Shown here in pieces: positions 1-11,797 of a DNA stretch of 64,000 nucleotides. Numbering within the stretch: position 1 is the first letter of the stretch; every line of letters starts with the position of its first letter. The notes under the pieces were generated by a model that saw only the letters and a list, made by a program, of their open reading frames with translations, was not told the origin of the DNA and made no database searches. Source of the stretch: Effrenium voratum (taxonomy: Eukaryota; Sar; Dinophyceae; Suessiales; Symbiodiniaceae); the NCBI GenBank assembly GCA_963377175.1, contig CAUJNA010001030.1:1-64000 (forward strand), read 5' to 3'. Position numbers and translations under genes: made by a program.

Positions 1-3
1 CCA

Positions 4-99
<96 letters not shown>

Positions 100-410
100 C
101 ACACACACAGACACACCACACACACACACACGCACACACGCACACACGCACACACACAAACACAAACACACGCACACACACACACAAACACAAACACGCA
201 CGCACACACGCACGCACGCACACACGCACGCATGCACGCATGCACGCACACGCACACGCACACGCACACGCACACACACGCACACAAACACACACACACA
301 CACACGCACACGCACACGCGCACGCGCACGCGCACGCGCACGCACACCCACACCCACACACACACACACACACACGCGTCGGCACACGTAACCACCTTGC
401 TAAGAATATT
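1..410. repeat. CACG/CA microsatellite
   Basis: Nearly pure (CACG)n for the first 90 bases, grading into (CA)n with scattered CG and A-runs up to about 385. His/Thr/Ala-rich reading frames across it are simply the repeat read in frame and are not genes. Confidence 0.97.
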
Positions 411-1083
411 CCCTGGTTGTGACTCGTGACTCGTGCCCCTTCTCAGAAGGGCTCAACCTCTTCTAAGAAGCATTGCAGAAGGTGAGAAGCCTGCCAAGGC
501 TTCTGAGCTGTTCCCACCAATGCGCTGACTCCGTGTGTTTTACTCGCTGAAATTCGCCACGAGGTTCTAAACATGACGCGGGAGGTGGATCGCTGCCAAA
601 CCTCCACCAATACGGAACATGAATTCAGCAAGGACGTACCGACCCGGACACACCAACGGCAACATCAAGACTGATGAAGAAATTGTTGAGAGCGCTGCTC
701 CAAGTGCCGTGCAAATTTGCAACGCAAACCTTCGACAATGTTCTCTCGGACATCTCAGAGAACATGGAAGGCAACCATGTGCAGTGTGAGGACATCAAAA
801 GTGAATCATTACATATCTCTAGAACGACAAGGGCAGGTATGGGGCACAGGTGTGCTGACAAGATATTTATGGAGCTTTGTTGCGCTAGGCCAGGATCAAG
901 TGGCCCTGGTGCCTTTGCGTCTTGTTCTCGAAAACCTTGGACCGTAAGAGAGGGAAATGTCAGGAGGGCCACTGGGAAAGTGAGAAACAGTGCCCTACAC
1001 TGGCTGAGCTGTATAATCAGTCCAAGGGCTTGGCAAACTCTCCATCTCAACTCGCATGATAAGGGTTCCTTTCATAGGGTAGA
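411..1083. other. unique sequence, no recognised gene
   Basis: Non-repetitive sequence with only modest open frames on both strands (longest about 160 codons on + and 140 on -, overlapping each other). No domain, exon structure or repeat was recognised. Confidence 0.5.
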
Positions 1084-1975
1084 ATGGAGTACGCCATGGC
1101 CGCTTCCGATGCCAGGCATGATGCGACCAGGGACCCCTACAGCTTCCTCTTCGTGTACTACCTGAAGCCGAAGAACGAAATGTTCTACAAACGCTTCGAA
1201 AAGCGTTTCCGATGGGAGCGGCGCTCAGCTTCCTGGGCCAGAAGCTGTTCGCCAGCTCCACGCTGATCAACGCGAGGTTTGAGAATATCTCCTGCTGCAC
1301 CTCCGTCCGCCCCGGAGCTGTCCAGTCGCCCGTCCGCATTCGCCGAACGGGCGGGGGGTGGGGCTTCCTAAAAAAAAGGACGACGACCATCTACGTCGAC
1401 AGTCGAAAGAGGGTGGCCGGCTCGGACAGCGACTTCGAGGTCGACCTGGGGGAGTCCCTGCGCCTGCAGACGCCCAGCTGGCCGTCTACAAGATCAGAAT
1501 CGCGGACAGCTTCCTGTCGACCGACCGGGGCCGCTACCTCTACTGTGTCGACGCCGCACTCGCGCTGAACTGGGCGCTGTTGCCCGAGAGGGCCTACACG
1601 GGCGCCCGGCTCGCCGCCTGGATCGCAACCGCCACCTACAGCGAGACCACGAACAGCCTGAGCGTCGCCTACGACGGCAACCGACTGATTCTGAACGACC
1701 TGGAGCTGCAGCAGCAATTCCCCGACGCGGCGGACTACCCCACTTCGCCGTCCGCCTCCCCGTCCAAGCCCTTCAGCGTCAACCACATGCTCGGCCCGAG
1801 CCAGCTGGCCAACGCCAGCCGCGTGCTGGGCAACCTGGCGGACGACATCCTGTCCAAAATCACGCTGAAAAGCGGCGTGGGACACATGCGCTTCCGACTG
1901 ACCGACCTGGAAGGGCAGGTCGTCGGACTGAGGGGTTCGTCCTTGTCGTTTGTGCTGTTTTTGGATCACGCTTAA
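1084..1975 (+). pseudogene. decayed virus-like (minor capsid/penton-like) protein gene
   Basis: Three reading frames on the + strand each carry part of one protein. The first (from 1084) has a segment ending in FYKRFEKRF, the second (about 1212-1470) carries TIYVDSRKRVAGSDSDFEVD, and the third (about 1475-1975) carries IRIADSFLSTDRGRYLY, AYTGARLAAWI, YDGNRLILNDLEL and a C-terminus LRFRLTDLEGQVV-like followed by LRGSSLSFVLFLD. The ending, a short strand rich in polar residues followed by a hydrophobic SFVLFLD tail, resembles C-termini I associate with capsid/penton proteins of polinton-like and related DNA viruses found integrated in protist genomes. That family link is from memory of pattern and unverified. 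At least two frameshifts (about 1210, beside a GC-rich turn, and about 1470) and apparent internal deletions make it a pseudogene. It precedes the AT-hook gene at 2027 on the same strand. Confidence 0.45.
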
Positions 1976-2026
1976 TCCCCCGCGGAAGGTCGTTGAGAAA
2001 AATATATATATTCTCTTTAAAAAACG
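1976..2026 (+). promoter_or_regulatory. AT-rich intergenic spacer with TATA-like palindrome
   Basis: Between two virus-like reading frames lies a 51-bp spacer with a perfect 12-bp palindrome AATATATATATT followed by TTCTCTTTAAAAAACG and then ATG at 2027. The surrounding DNA is GC-rich, so this AT-rich island just before a start codon is a plausible promoter of the inserted element. No expression evidence exists here. Confidence 0.35.
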
Positions 2027-2505
2027 ATGGAGCCAGCGCAGCCGGCGCCAAAGCGAGGAGGCAGGCCCCCAGGCAGCAAGAACAAACCCAAGCCGCCCCC
2101 CCTGCCCGAGCGCTTGGGAAGTTCTACGCCAGCCAAAAAACGAAGCCCATCCCCGACCTGCCCACAGAGCCAACATCCCCGTGGCCCAAGACAGCGCCCA
2201 AGCCCAAGGCAGCGCCCAAGCCCATTGCAGCGCCCAAGCAGTCCAAGCCCATGGCAGCGTCCAAGCCCAAGGCAGCGCCCAAGCCAAGCGCAGTGCCCAA
2301 AGCAGCACCCAAGGCCAAAACAGCGCCTCAGCCCGAGGTACTGCCCGAGGTACAGCCCGAGGTACAGCCCGAGGTACAGCCCGAGGCGCAGCCCAAGGCA
2401 CAGTTTGAAGAAGCGCCTCGGCCAACGAGCGAGCGCGCCTTGCGCGTGCTGGAGAGGCAGTCGGCCTATGACCGATTGACGGCAGGCGCAGGCATGCTAG
2501 TATGA
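2027..2505 (+). pseudogene. AT-hook, Pro-Lys-Ala repeat protein (broken)
   Basis: The frame starting at ATG 2027 opens with a classic AT-hook (KRGGRPPGSKNKPKPPP, residues 8-24), a motif that binds the minor groove of AT-rich DNA. At about 2110-2125 the meaningful frame shifts by one base and continues as a low-complexity tail of KPKAAPKP-like units and then four EVQP units, ending with a non-repetitive ALRVLERQSAYDRLTAG before a stop at 2505. The repeats are encoded by AGCCCAAGGCAGCGCCCA-type DNA repeats. Its position directly after the capsid-like gene and the AT-rich promoter-like spacer suggests both came from one inserted element. The function as a basic DNA-binding or packaging protein is an inference from composition. 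Confidence 0.45.
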
Positions 2506-2771
2506 AAGAAAGCAGGATGATGTCCATCGAGCCCCGCAACGAGCCGCAGATGCTTCGGTGGTTCCGCACACGATTTCGGAAAGTCTGCATGAGTCCAGCG
2601 AACAGAAACATGCAGGGTGTTCCTCGCATGAAAAAGACTGTTCAACCGTAGGTGAGACGAGAGAACTGTACAGGGAAACTACGGTGGGCACAGTCATCAA
2701 GGCGATGCAGAGTGCAGTTGCGCTGGAAGTTCAAATTTCTAGCCGACAGTGGCTGTTGCAGAATGCAGCTA

Positions 2772-4541
2772 TCACCGCCTGATCCGACCACGATTCCGAT
2801 CCCGCTCCCGTTTGAGCTTGGCGGACATGGGCGCATGGAAAAGGGGGGCGCAACGTCCTGCCATAATCTGGTGGTTAAGCAGGAAAGCGGTACCAGCTGG
2901 AAAACCCTCTTGCAGCAAAAGTATAGTATCCTGCTGCTGCGGCAATTCAGGTCTACAAGTGAAACGTCTAGCCGGCCGTTGGGTGCCGAATGCAAAAAGT
3001 GATTTGGCTTCGCCTCGAAATTGGTCAGGGAAAATGTGACAAATCGAAGCTTGGAAATTTCTGAGACAGTTTTCGAAACCTTGGGTTTGAGTAAGCCAGT
3101 CCCATGGTATGGCCGAGACGGCCGGGTTTTGCTGTGAATTCTGGTAAAGTGAACCGCCAGCTGTGGTTTTCCCGACAAGTCGCGGATATTCAACACCGCT
3201 GGTAAGGAGGAAATGAATAAGCAGCTCAAGAAGGGTTATGCCAGCATCGTTGGGCATCTTCTGAGCTGGCCACTTGAGGGCACACGCCCATTTATAGAAA
3301 GAATGCCCAAAAGCGGTGCCATAAACAAACATCTCAAGTCGGGAATCAGGCATGGTGTCTGGGGCTGGCAGAGATTCTGCGACAGCCCAACTAGCCAAGG
3401 CAACCTGAGCATCAGGTCCTCGGAAGGGTCGGTAACGGATGTCAGCGGTGTCTTTCAAAAGCTCGCGCTGCTTCACATGAGCGTCCCACATGAAGTCATG
3501 CAAGGCGTGAACTCTGTTGCAACATGCGGCTTGCGTGGCTGCAATTTGGACACTGATCTGATTAAGGTCGTGCGGGTGGGCATGGACCGCTTGTTTAGCG
3601 GCGGTGTCGGCAATCTGGTTACCTAGGAGATCATATGCCATCTGGCATCGTAGACTGAATTTCCTGATGCGCTTTGATTTCGAGCACTGCATGCAAGTCA
3701 TGGTTTGCGCACGGTCGGAGTCTGGCAATCAAGTCGGAGTTGGGCGCGTTATGCCAGTTCCGAGACTGACGTCCTTCAAGGATGCGTTGGCGCAGGTCGA
3801 CTGTGTGCTGGCTATCCGAGAAAACGCGGCAAGTCGGAAAAGTTTCAAGGGCTGTTGCTACTGCCTCAAGCTCAGCCCGTGCTACTGTTTGAGAGCCTGA
3901 CGTGGCTGCTTTGATCAACACTTTGAAGCTTGGCGGTATGGCGCGCCGGTGGTGAAAATCGTGAATTTCTTGGGCCTTTTGGTGGACCCCGCTGGCTTGA
4001 GACAAACCAGCGACCAGCCTGACAACCTGGCGTCAGAATCTTCTTGTACCAAGCCCGAACCGTCAGTGTAGAGGTCTGGGACGATGCCTGGCTGAAGAAT
4101 GCTTCTGATCTGGTCCTGGGACATTCCAAGCGGTCGTCCTGCATAAACACAAAACAGGAAGGTGTCAGCATCCTCGTGGCGATAGATGACGGGGCACCTC
4201 CAAAGAGGGCTATCTTCGTCAATGGCGTCAAGTGTGTCCCTATGTGCGGCCCGTACGCTCTCAAGGGCAGGGCGCATTAGAAAGCCGTGCAAAAAGGTAT
4301 CATCAGCACCACACAGTTTACACTTGCCTTCAATATCTGCCCAAAGTGCTTTTCGAGCTTCATGCTGGAAGGCACCAACAATGTGCCTAGCAATGCAAAG
4401 GGAGGCGCGGGGTGTCTCACGGTCGACAAGCTTGGCAGTACTGGTGCGGCAAATATGGAAGCGCATATCCATGCATTTGCGGCGGGCAACTTCAATTGCA
4501 ACTGTACGCATCCATCCGAGATGGATGTGACGCTGGATCAC
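2772..4541 (-). pseudogene. zinc knuckle, RNase H and C-terminal tail of LINE, frameshifted
   Basis: Three frames continue from the RT. Frame 4541-3915 has CKLCGADDTFLHGF (Cys-x2-Cys with a downstream His, zinc-knuckle-like) and PDLYTDGSG, the first RNase H Asp. Frame 4005-3631 has VARAELEAVATAL (Glu) and CRVFSDSQHTVDL (second Asp), then EIKAHQ. Frame 3728-2772 resumes with DLLGNQIADTAAK (fourth acidic residue) and a tail of about 260 residues of unknown role. All four acidic positions of RNase H1 are therefore present but spread over three frames. Coding similarity stops by about 2770. Confidence 0.7.
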
Positions 4542-5956
4542 GGTGCGTCTAGGACGTTGAACTTGACAGGCAAATCAAGGTGAATGTCTCCATGAGGTGT
4601 GATTTCTGCAAGTAATAAGCAATGGTACCACATGGGCCATGCGCTTTGGGGATAGTTTCCACTGTGCTGGCTTGCACGTTGCAAACTGCTGGTGCGTGTT
4701 GCCTCGTCAGCACGTAGGAGGAATCTGCGGAAAGCTCGGAACACCGCTGTGAGCGCGAATTCCTCAGGGTCCTGAAGCTTAGCAACAAGCACATTGCAGG
4801 CTAGCATGGATGATGTACTCTGAAATTCTTTACCAAGCAGAGCGGTGGCGGCCTGAGTGCGCAATTTGCAAACACGTTGGTCACCAAGTGGCATCAACTC
4901 ACATGCAAACAGCGCTTTTGGCCAAATCGAAGCCTGGATGATGCGCCCCTTTATTTGCAGGCTGGTGTCACATCGCATTAGCGTTCTCAGTCTGCCCGAG
5001 ACACTGTCAAGACGGCCAACTTGTTCCAGGAGGTCATGGCATTTGCCATAGTGCAAGATGCATCCAAGATCTTTAGAGGCGTTTTTGACAGCAATTTTGT
5101 TGGGATCTGCGAAAAGCTGTTCACCAACATCTCGCCACACGGCCGTTCGGGCCTGCTTATCTGCCCATCCCCAGGATTTGCTCCAATCAATAGAAAGGCG
5201 TACCGCGTCTGCAGCTTGGCACAACCGCTCAACTGCATTCTTGTTCGAGGCGGCGTTGGGGGTGAACCAACTCCAATTGTCGTAAAAGGTGTAGGGTTGG
5301 ACCCCAGCATGCTGTGTCCATTGCACAAAGAACCACGAGTAAGCTGCCATGACGGGAACCGACATGGGGCACCCCTCGAAAAAGGCTGTTGTAGCGGGAC
5401 ACAACGCTGAGAGGTTGCCGTCGATAGAGAAGGTACGGCTCACCTTCAAGAGAGTCTTGTAATAAATATCACAAATGGCTTCAGGCATGCCAAGTTTAAG
5501 CAGCAACTGCTTACCTGGCATTCGGGGAAGGCAATTGAAACATTTTACGATGTCACAAGAAAGGCCATATATTGCAGAGTTGTTGTGGTGTGCCTCTTCA
5601 ATGGTGGACTGGTGCTGGTACGTGAGGTCAGTAGCACTGATTCCAGGGATTGCCCCCGCGACTCCCTTCGGGAAGAAATGTGACCAGTGTTGCAAAAGAC
5701 GCGTGGCAGCTTGTGATGCCCAAAGGCGCCGCAGTAGGGGGGCAATAGTAATGGGCCTGGCATGATTGCAACTTTCAGGCTGGTCGATTTTGGCAAGGAG
5801 GGAAACCCGGCTGACCATAACCCAATCAGGCCAGCCATCTGAGAAACCGGCCACAATGCGGGCGAGGTCAAGCAATGCGCTATCTCCCAAGAGTTTGAGT
5901 TCGTCTGCGGAAGCCGCAAGTACCTTGTGCAGTACGTGATTTGAGACGCTTGACGC
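4538..5956 (-). pseudogene. reverse transcriptase domain of LINE
   Basis: Frame ending at 4538 (opened near 5956, with the N-terminal ADELKLLGDSALLDLARIV in the same frame) carries RT motifs in order: RPITIAPLLRRLWASQAATR (motif 2a/0 region), DIVKCFNCLP (motif A, first catalytic Asp; about 5534-5554), EGCPMSVPVMAAYSW (motif B), TFYDNWSW (motif C; YDN at 5276-5284) and DLGCILHYGK (motif D/E area). The usual YxDD of motif C is YDN here: the second Asp is replaced by Asn. The domain is intact over 450 codons, the longest unbroken stretch of the element. Function in a live copy: cDNA synthesis at the nicked target. Confidence 0.85.
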
Positions 5957-5989
5957 GCCTTCCAGCTAGCAACGTCGAGCATATCAAGG

Positions 5990-6869
5990 TGGCACATATC
6001 AGGCGGTGCGGGCATCTGGCCTAACAAGGCTTCGAATGTGCTCCAAGCGTCTGTGTCTCCTCAGTGGAGGGATGGTCACGCTCCCAGAACTGACTTCAGT
6101 AAGTCGCGAATTGCTGGTGCAATTCAGCAGCATCAATGATTTCACGGGTCTGCACAAGTGTGAAAGCAGCGGGCACTGTGGTACCTCCGGGATACTGAAA
6201 CGTAAGGGCATTCAGGATGGGCTGATTCTGCACGTAGGTGGTGCAACACAGATTAAACTCGTCTGCCTTATTGATTCGAGCACGAAAGTAGCCTTTCTGC
6301 CTAGATGCGAGGAGCGTAGCCGAATGTTCGCATCTCACCAATAACTTGGTGATGGGCGGCTTGCTCGGGCTGCGCACCTTCTGGAAGGTGGCACGGCAGT
6401 AAGCCTCTTTTTCATCAAGCGTTTGGCGGTACGCACGAGTGGCTTTACGGTCAACAATGTCTTGGCATGCTACTGCATTGGCATCGTATTCCACAATCTG
6501 TGCAAGGTCGTGCAGCAGTGCACTGTCAGGTCGGCTGAGTGGGAGAAAACCGACCTCGGGCCAACAGGGCCCAGGTAGTGAAATCAGGTGCTTACCTGAG
6601 GCAGCAAGAACGGCGTTCCATTCACGGTCAATCTGCAATGCGACATGGCTAGGCAGGCTGTGCTCGTATTTAGAGACTAGCAGATAGAGTGAACGGATAC
6701 GTCTGGCTTGCTTGACTCGTTTACGATAATTCATTGATGTAGACTCGGATGAGGGCTCAAAGTCTCCAACACGGCCCTTTTTGATGGGCATCGCAATTGG
6801 CGTCTGTGTCATGCTTCTCTGGGTACATCGACCTCTGTGTGCCTTAGGAAGGTGCTTGATTGGAAACAT
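5990..6869 (-). pseudogene. LINE linker between endonuclease and reverse transcriptase
   Basis: Frame 6869-6096 reads as a 257-residue basic, helical segment (KRVKQARRIRSLYLLVSKYE, then LPGPCWPEVGFLPL and KLLVRCEHSATLLASRQKGY). It joins the EEP domain to the RT in the same orientation and is not recognised as a domain by itself. The frame changes at both its ends. Confidence 0.55.
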
Positions 6870-6918
6870 GGAGGGATCATCTCCAAGTTGCGCATGCAGC
6901 GTCTGGTCAACTGAATGC

Positions 6919-8143
6919 TCAATAAGAATAGTGCCGCCGTGTCTTGACTGTCTTGATCCTGGATTTGGCTGCTGGGCATTTCAAAATCAAGTCGACGGTT
7001 CTGGTCATCGAGTTTGTCTTTGCGGACGTCCAGAGCTGCAAAGTTCTTAGGCAGACGAAATCGGGTTTCTTCAGAATCTGATTGGTTGGCAGCGTGAACT
7101 GGGCAATCATGGGAGAATGGCAACTAAATGTCTGGTCAGGGTCAACATTACGGAAAAATGGCAACAGCTTGGGGTCGCACATGAAAGTGTCATTGTTGGT
7201 GGCACCATTACAGGTGGGTGGGAGATGTACTCCGCTCACACGGTAGCGCCAAGATCCGGCTTCCTGAAAACCATGGTCAAAAAAGGTTCGACAATGGCAC
7301 ATTAAAATCTCCAGCCACAATGGTAGGCGTGGAATTTATGGCCATTCGTTGCCAAACCATTTCAAGAAGCAGACTCGTTCGGGCGTCATGGCGTTGGAAT
7401 CCATAGATACAAAACTCCGTATGGTGAGGGCTCCAATTTGGACATACGTCTCTAAGAGTCTACAGCCCAGGCAAGAGGCAGGGCATCTCTGGAGGTACGG
7501 CAGGGATGTCGTGACAGGAGCCCAACCCCCATCGCTTTGCCACGCAATCCATCCTGAGTTGATGATGGTTACCCCATAGCCAGGAGGCTTTCTGTTTTCG
7601 TGCCTCAGGATGTTCTGCAATTTGTACACTGGTGGTCGCGGATGTTTCGGAAACCGCAACAGTGTCTCCCAACAGCAGAACACGCGAGGTTTTGCCTGAC
7701 ACCGCAGTTGGGTGAATGATGGCAAAATGCCAATCGACTGGTCCTGGGTTTGTTGCTTCACCAACACGGCACGCCTCAAGGTAAATCCTGAAAAGTACCA
7801 GTTGGGGAAAAGATCTGCAAAAAAGGTTCAGGTCCTCTGTGTAAACCAAGGGCAAAGCAGAAGAGAAAATATCTGAAGGGCACGATTTCACACAATGGCC
7901 AACCGGGCCAACCCAACTGTGCACTAGAGGGCAGCCAGAGCAAAAACCGAAAGGAAAGGGGAATAACCAAGAAGGTCCCAAAGATCGCGGTAGGCTTTTT
8001 CCACGAATCGGCATGATCGGGTCAGTGGCAAACCCATCAATGCTGGTTGCTGCATTGCAAAGCACTTCACCTGGTTGCGGCTCTGCAAGAGAAACACTGC
8101 GGCAAAAAGGCCTGGCACACAGCTGGCACAACTCATTGTGCAA
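6919..8143 (-). pseudogene. EEP (endonuclease/exonuclease/phosphatase) domain of LINE, frameshifted
   Basis: After RVGEATNPGPVDW (7.73-7.76 kb) comes FAIIHPTAVSGKTSRVLLLG and then a DTVAVSETSAT stretch, matching the start of EEP nucleases where the Glu of the ET pair binds the catalytic metal. The frame shifts near 7.5 kb and again near 7.3 kb. The C-terminal part is in frame 7320-6919: FDHGFQEAGSWRYRVSGVHL, then PPTCNGATNNDTFMCDP and FSCHSPMIAQFTLP, where ND and the final SH(C)SP equivalents are the usual active-site residues. In a living element this domain would nick target DNA to prime reverse transcription. Frameshifts make this copy inactive. Confidence 0.7.
7739..7750 (-). other. NPGP motif at the start of the EEP-RT polyprotein
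   Basis: The residues G-E-A-T-N-P-G-P lie about 10 residues before the first EEP strand. NPGP is the invariant end of 2A-type ribosome-skipping peptides, and 2A-like peptides are known at the N-termini of some LINE polyproteins (for example in trypanosomes). The rest of the 2A consensus (D-x-E-x before NPGP) is not met here: G and A stand where D and E are expected. Confidence 0.4.
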
Positions 8144-8197
8144 AGCTGCGCTGCAGGCGCACCCGGTTGGGGCCAGCGCCGGAATGGTGCGGCCGGA

Positions 8198-8833
8198 TCA
8201 CATGTCGTCCTCATCTTCGGGGCTCTTTGCTTGCGCACGTTTGCACCCTCGAACGGGCCGAGAGGCTTGGGAGTTGGCGAGGATCAGATCTTTCAGCTCC
8301 TGAAAGCTGTTCTGAGTGCGCTGCTCCTGCTGAACCAATGCACCTTTGACAAACTCATGAATCTCGGTGACTGTCCGAGTGACACCCGTGCGCAAATCGG
8401 CGACTTGCTGAGTAGTCGCACTCTGGACAGCATCAAGACGATCTGCAGTGGTTTTGGCAAACTCTTCTTGTGCTTCACGTAGGCTGCGGATGCTGCCTTT
8501 GAGCTCACTGATCGCTTGCTCATGCTCTTTGATTCCTGATGCGATGGCTGGTGTGGGCGCTTCAACCGATCGTCGCGGCTGAGATTGTTTGTCTTCAGCC
8601 TTGGTCTGGGAGCCTCCCCACGGGTCAGCAGTGAGCCAAGGGTCTGTCGAAGAGGTACTTCGAGTGGCAGTCACGATTGGCTTTTCAGCAGCTTTGCTGA
8701 GCTCTTGGAGAATCAGCAACGAACCGTTGAACTCAAGGCTCATGGTGGGTGGGGGCCTGCTGCACCTAGGATACATCCTGTGGGCCCGATGGTTTTGACA
8801 ACCTTGGCAGACCACCCAAGTGATTTGGTCCAT
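8198..8833 (-). pseudogene. ORF1 C-terminal coiled-coil segment
   Basis: Frame 8833-8198 encodes a polar linker (SSTDPWLTADPWGG, near 8.63 kb) and then a heptad-rich helix: residues about 95-185 with IKEHEQAISELKGSIRSLRE and ADRLDAVQSATTQQVADLRT patterns of hydrophobic a/d positions. It ends in a basic then acidic tail (KRAQAKSPEDEDDM) and stop. Trimeric coiled coils are usual in LINE ORF1 proteins. It lies 55 bases upstream of the EEP-containing frame that starts at 8143. Confidence 0.6.
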
Positions 8834-11797
8834 GCACGGATCGCGTCAGGCGGGGTGCCCCAAGGCAACCCATGCACCCTGTACACAAACTTGGGCTGGA
8901 TGTGTTCCGGTACAGTTTTCTCAGGCAGGATCGCTGCATGGGCAGCTGCATACTGTGGTGTGCTCACGCGGATGCCGTACGAATGACGGGCACGCACAAT
9001 GCCATAAGGAACTGCTGCTTGCGCCGAGAGCCGGGCTGTCTCAAGCTTGGGCTGTCCTGGCCAGATGATACGGAAGTCAGGACTTGGTTTGCCATCGACG
9101 AATGGCTGGGTGTACAAAAACTGGCTACCAGAAACCTTTAAGGTGAGCACTTTGCACACACGCTCGGAAGGCAATGACAGAGGCCTGACTGGCAGCGGTG
9201 GTCTTGTTGCGGTCACCCTTGAAGGCCCTACCCCACACATGAGAGAACGGTACCTCGACCCCGTGATCTACAAGGATTCGCTTGGCCTCTCGAACAGGGT
9301 GAGCGATGATCTGAGTCCACACGTCTGCTGGTGCCTCATCTTGATACAAGACAATGCTGACTTCTGCCGAGGCTTGTTGTGGCAATTTCACCAGTGCCAA
9401 GCTGGAAAAGCTTGCCCGCAATGACAAGTTGTCTCCCAGAAGGATCTCTGCCTGGGAAGGTGATCCTGGTTCCCTCAGTACCATCGACTGTCTGGCTGGC
9501 CGGGATCACGATTGCAGCGTTCATGAATGATCCCTGTGGCTTGGGGAGCAATGGTCTGCAGGATTGGTACAATGTCCGCCGAGGCTTGGCATGAAATCTC
9601 TTGATTCTCGCGGTCACACTGCGGTCTGCAAGCTGGGGGATTTGGAGTTCGGCTTCCGTGCATGCATGCTGGATGCAGGTCCATCTGCTGTGTTCCGGAC
9701 CCTTGAGGATTTGGTGCAACCTGTGGATTGCGAATTTGCCGAAGGCTTTCTCAACAAAGCCGTGGACATGTGCACTTGGCATGCCGGCGGAAATGGCAAC
9801 CTTTGCAACTTCGGGTTTGATTGCAAGCACATGGTCCTGTTTGGCTCCTCCTCCTTGCAAGGGCAAAACCACATGGATGGTGGCACTGCCTTCTCTTTGG
9901 ATGTCTGCAAGTCTGACCTGGGGCATGGCCTGGCGCCCATTGGCAACGGCTCGGACCTCTTCACGGAATCCTGACCAGCAAGCGCTGGAATTCCAGAGGC
10001 CGGTGATCTGTGAGATACAGACATTATCAGGCACGGTGCCTGAGAATACACTGGATGCAACCGTTTTGACCTTGAGCGAAATCTGCGTTCCGGCAACTTC
10101 CTTGCGCCAATTAGTGACAGCATCACGAAAGTACACACAGAGCAAGCCTTGCAACAAACCCTGAAGGGCAAAGACAGGGGTAGCCTGGGCATTACTGATG
10201 CGAAACTCATGGTGGGTTGGCAATTGAGAAGTGGTGCTCCAGTGATACCAGATACATCGAAAAAATGGCGCCCGCTCAATTAATTTGCAAGTGTTTTCCT
10301 GCAAGGGCAAGATGCGTGTCAGCAACCCTGAAAGGGGCCCAGGGGTGGGTGTCCAAGAAGTGCAAGGTCTCTTTTCCGAGGCAGGCTAATGCCTTTTGCC
10401 GGATCCTGGATACTGCCTATCATCCGCAAATCATGCAAGGCAGGGAAAACTCTCACAAGCACCGTCAAAATGCGCGCACATTTGCCGTAGATGCGTGTCT
10501 CGGGATGGACCTGGCAGCCATCTGCACCTAGGCTGGAGATCTTGATTGCAGAGCTTTCAGAGCTTTCGCCACTGGTGTGCATACAACCGTCAATTGCAAG
10601 CTGGGTAACACGTGCAACCAAAAGCCATTCGACACTAGCAATATCAAGCGCAAATTGGTTGGATGCGGCATGGTATTGCAAATGCTGATCTGCGGGATTG
10701 TCTGGGCAGCATTGGATCTGCGGTTTCCATCCTGCACCCTGCAGGAAATCATCAACGCCAGCTTCACACAGGATCTGGTGGGCTCGGTTCCAGTCGCCTC
10801 GGGTCGTGTTGCAACTGAGATGCCCCGAGCACGAGAGACGAAGTGCAGCTAAATCATCTGGCAAGCTGCGGTTGGATCCTGACCCACACCCATTGCGGCA
10901 GGTTTGCGGTAAGGCCCCTGATCACATTGCCTGTCGCATCTGTGGGCGACCATGCTCCTCGTCTGCCAAAATGTCCGGGTGCAAGGATAAGCATGTCAAT
11001 GGCATCAACACAAAGGGGTGGAAGCTCACTTCGGGTGGTGATCAGCATACCTTTGGAAGCCAGAAGAACACAAGATCGTGATCTGGGTTGGGCTGCAATC
11101 CCTCGATCGCATCAAGTCTGAGATGGTCGGACTCAAGATCAATGGCACCTGTGAGCTCTGCGGTTGCTTTGGTCATGTTGGTTTGCAAGGACGCTCTACC
11201 GTGATGTGTTGCTGGCCCCATGGCAGCTCGTGTTCCTCCCAGCAAAAGAAGGTTTGAGTGGGTGGGGCACAGGGATCTGGGGCAGGGATCGGCAGAACCA
11301 CGATCATGCTTCCGTCTTCAATCACAATCTCAGCACCATTCAGCCTCATCCGATTGGTCGTGAGTTCAGTCACAATGCTGCTGACCGAGATGTGCAAGTT
11401 GGAATGAGCGACACTGCACACGACTGTAATTCCTTGCAAGGCTGCGATAGCTGACTGGAGTGGTGTGAAAATGTTACCCAACATGCGGGAAGTGATAGCA
11501 AAACCACAAGGCAAGCGGAGCAGAGTGCTGTCTGTCGACCACACTGGCAGGCCTAGGATTGCGGCAACCTCGAAAGGATGCAGGAAGGCTGGCGCACTCT
11601 GTACGAGGCCATGATTGGGCCAGCTTGCGAGAAAGCTTGATCACATCTTGGGGATGGCTGCTGGATTTCCACTCCTTTGGCAAAAGCTTCGGGTTGGAAA
11701 GGTTCTGCATCTCAAGGTCATTGGGTCGCAATGGTTCCGGATCAAGAGTGGGGCTATCAATCAGGCATGCTGAGTTGGTCACTGAGGATGGAACCAT
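8740..11797 (-). pseudogene. LINE ORF1-like region, broken
   Basis: Overlapping minus-strand frames 11797-11474, 11544-11173, 11048-10854, 10864-10319, 10325-9336, 9484-9125 and 9240-8740 look like consecutive pieces of one long protein broken by indels. Recognisable stretches include GGGAKQDHVLAIKPEVAKVA (about 9.85 kb), PQASAEVSIVLYQDEA-like sequence (about 9.37 kb), HPVREAKRILVDHGVEVPF (about 9.25 kb) and KFVYRVHGLPWGTPPDAIRA (about 8.85 kb). The last resembles an RRM-like beta-alpha unit found in ORF1 proteins of LINEs, but I did not assign a named domain. The region joins the methyltransferase fragment upstream to the coiled-coil segment downstream. Its expected role is RNA binding and particle formation; this is inference from position. 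Confidence 0.5.

Noticed and set aside
232..429. His-Thr repeat open frames
   Set aside because: They are the CA/CACG microsatellite read in frame, open in more than one phase.
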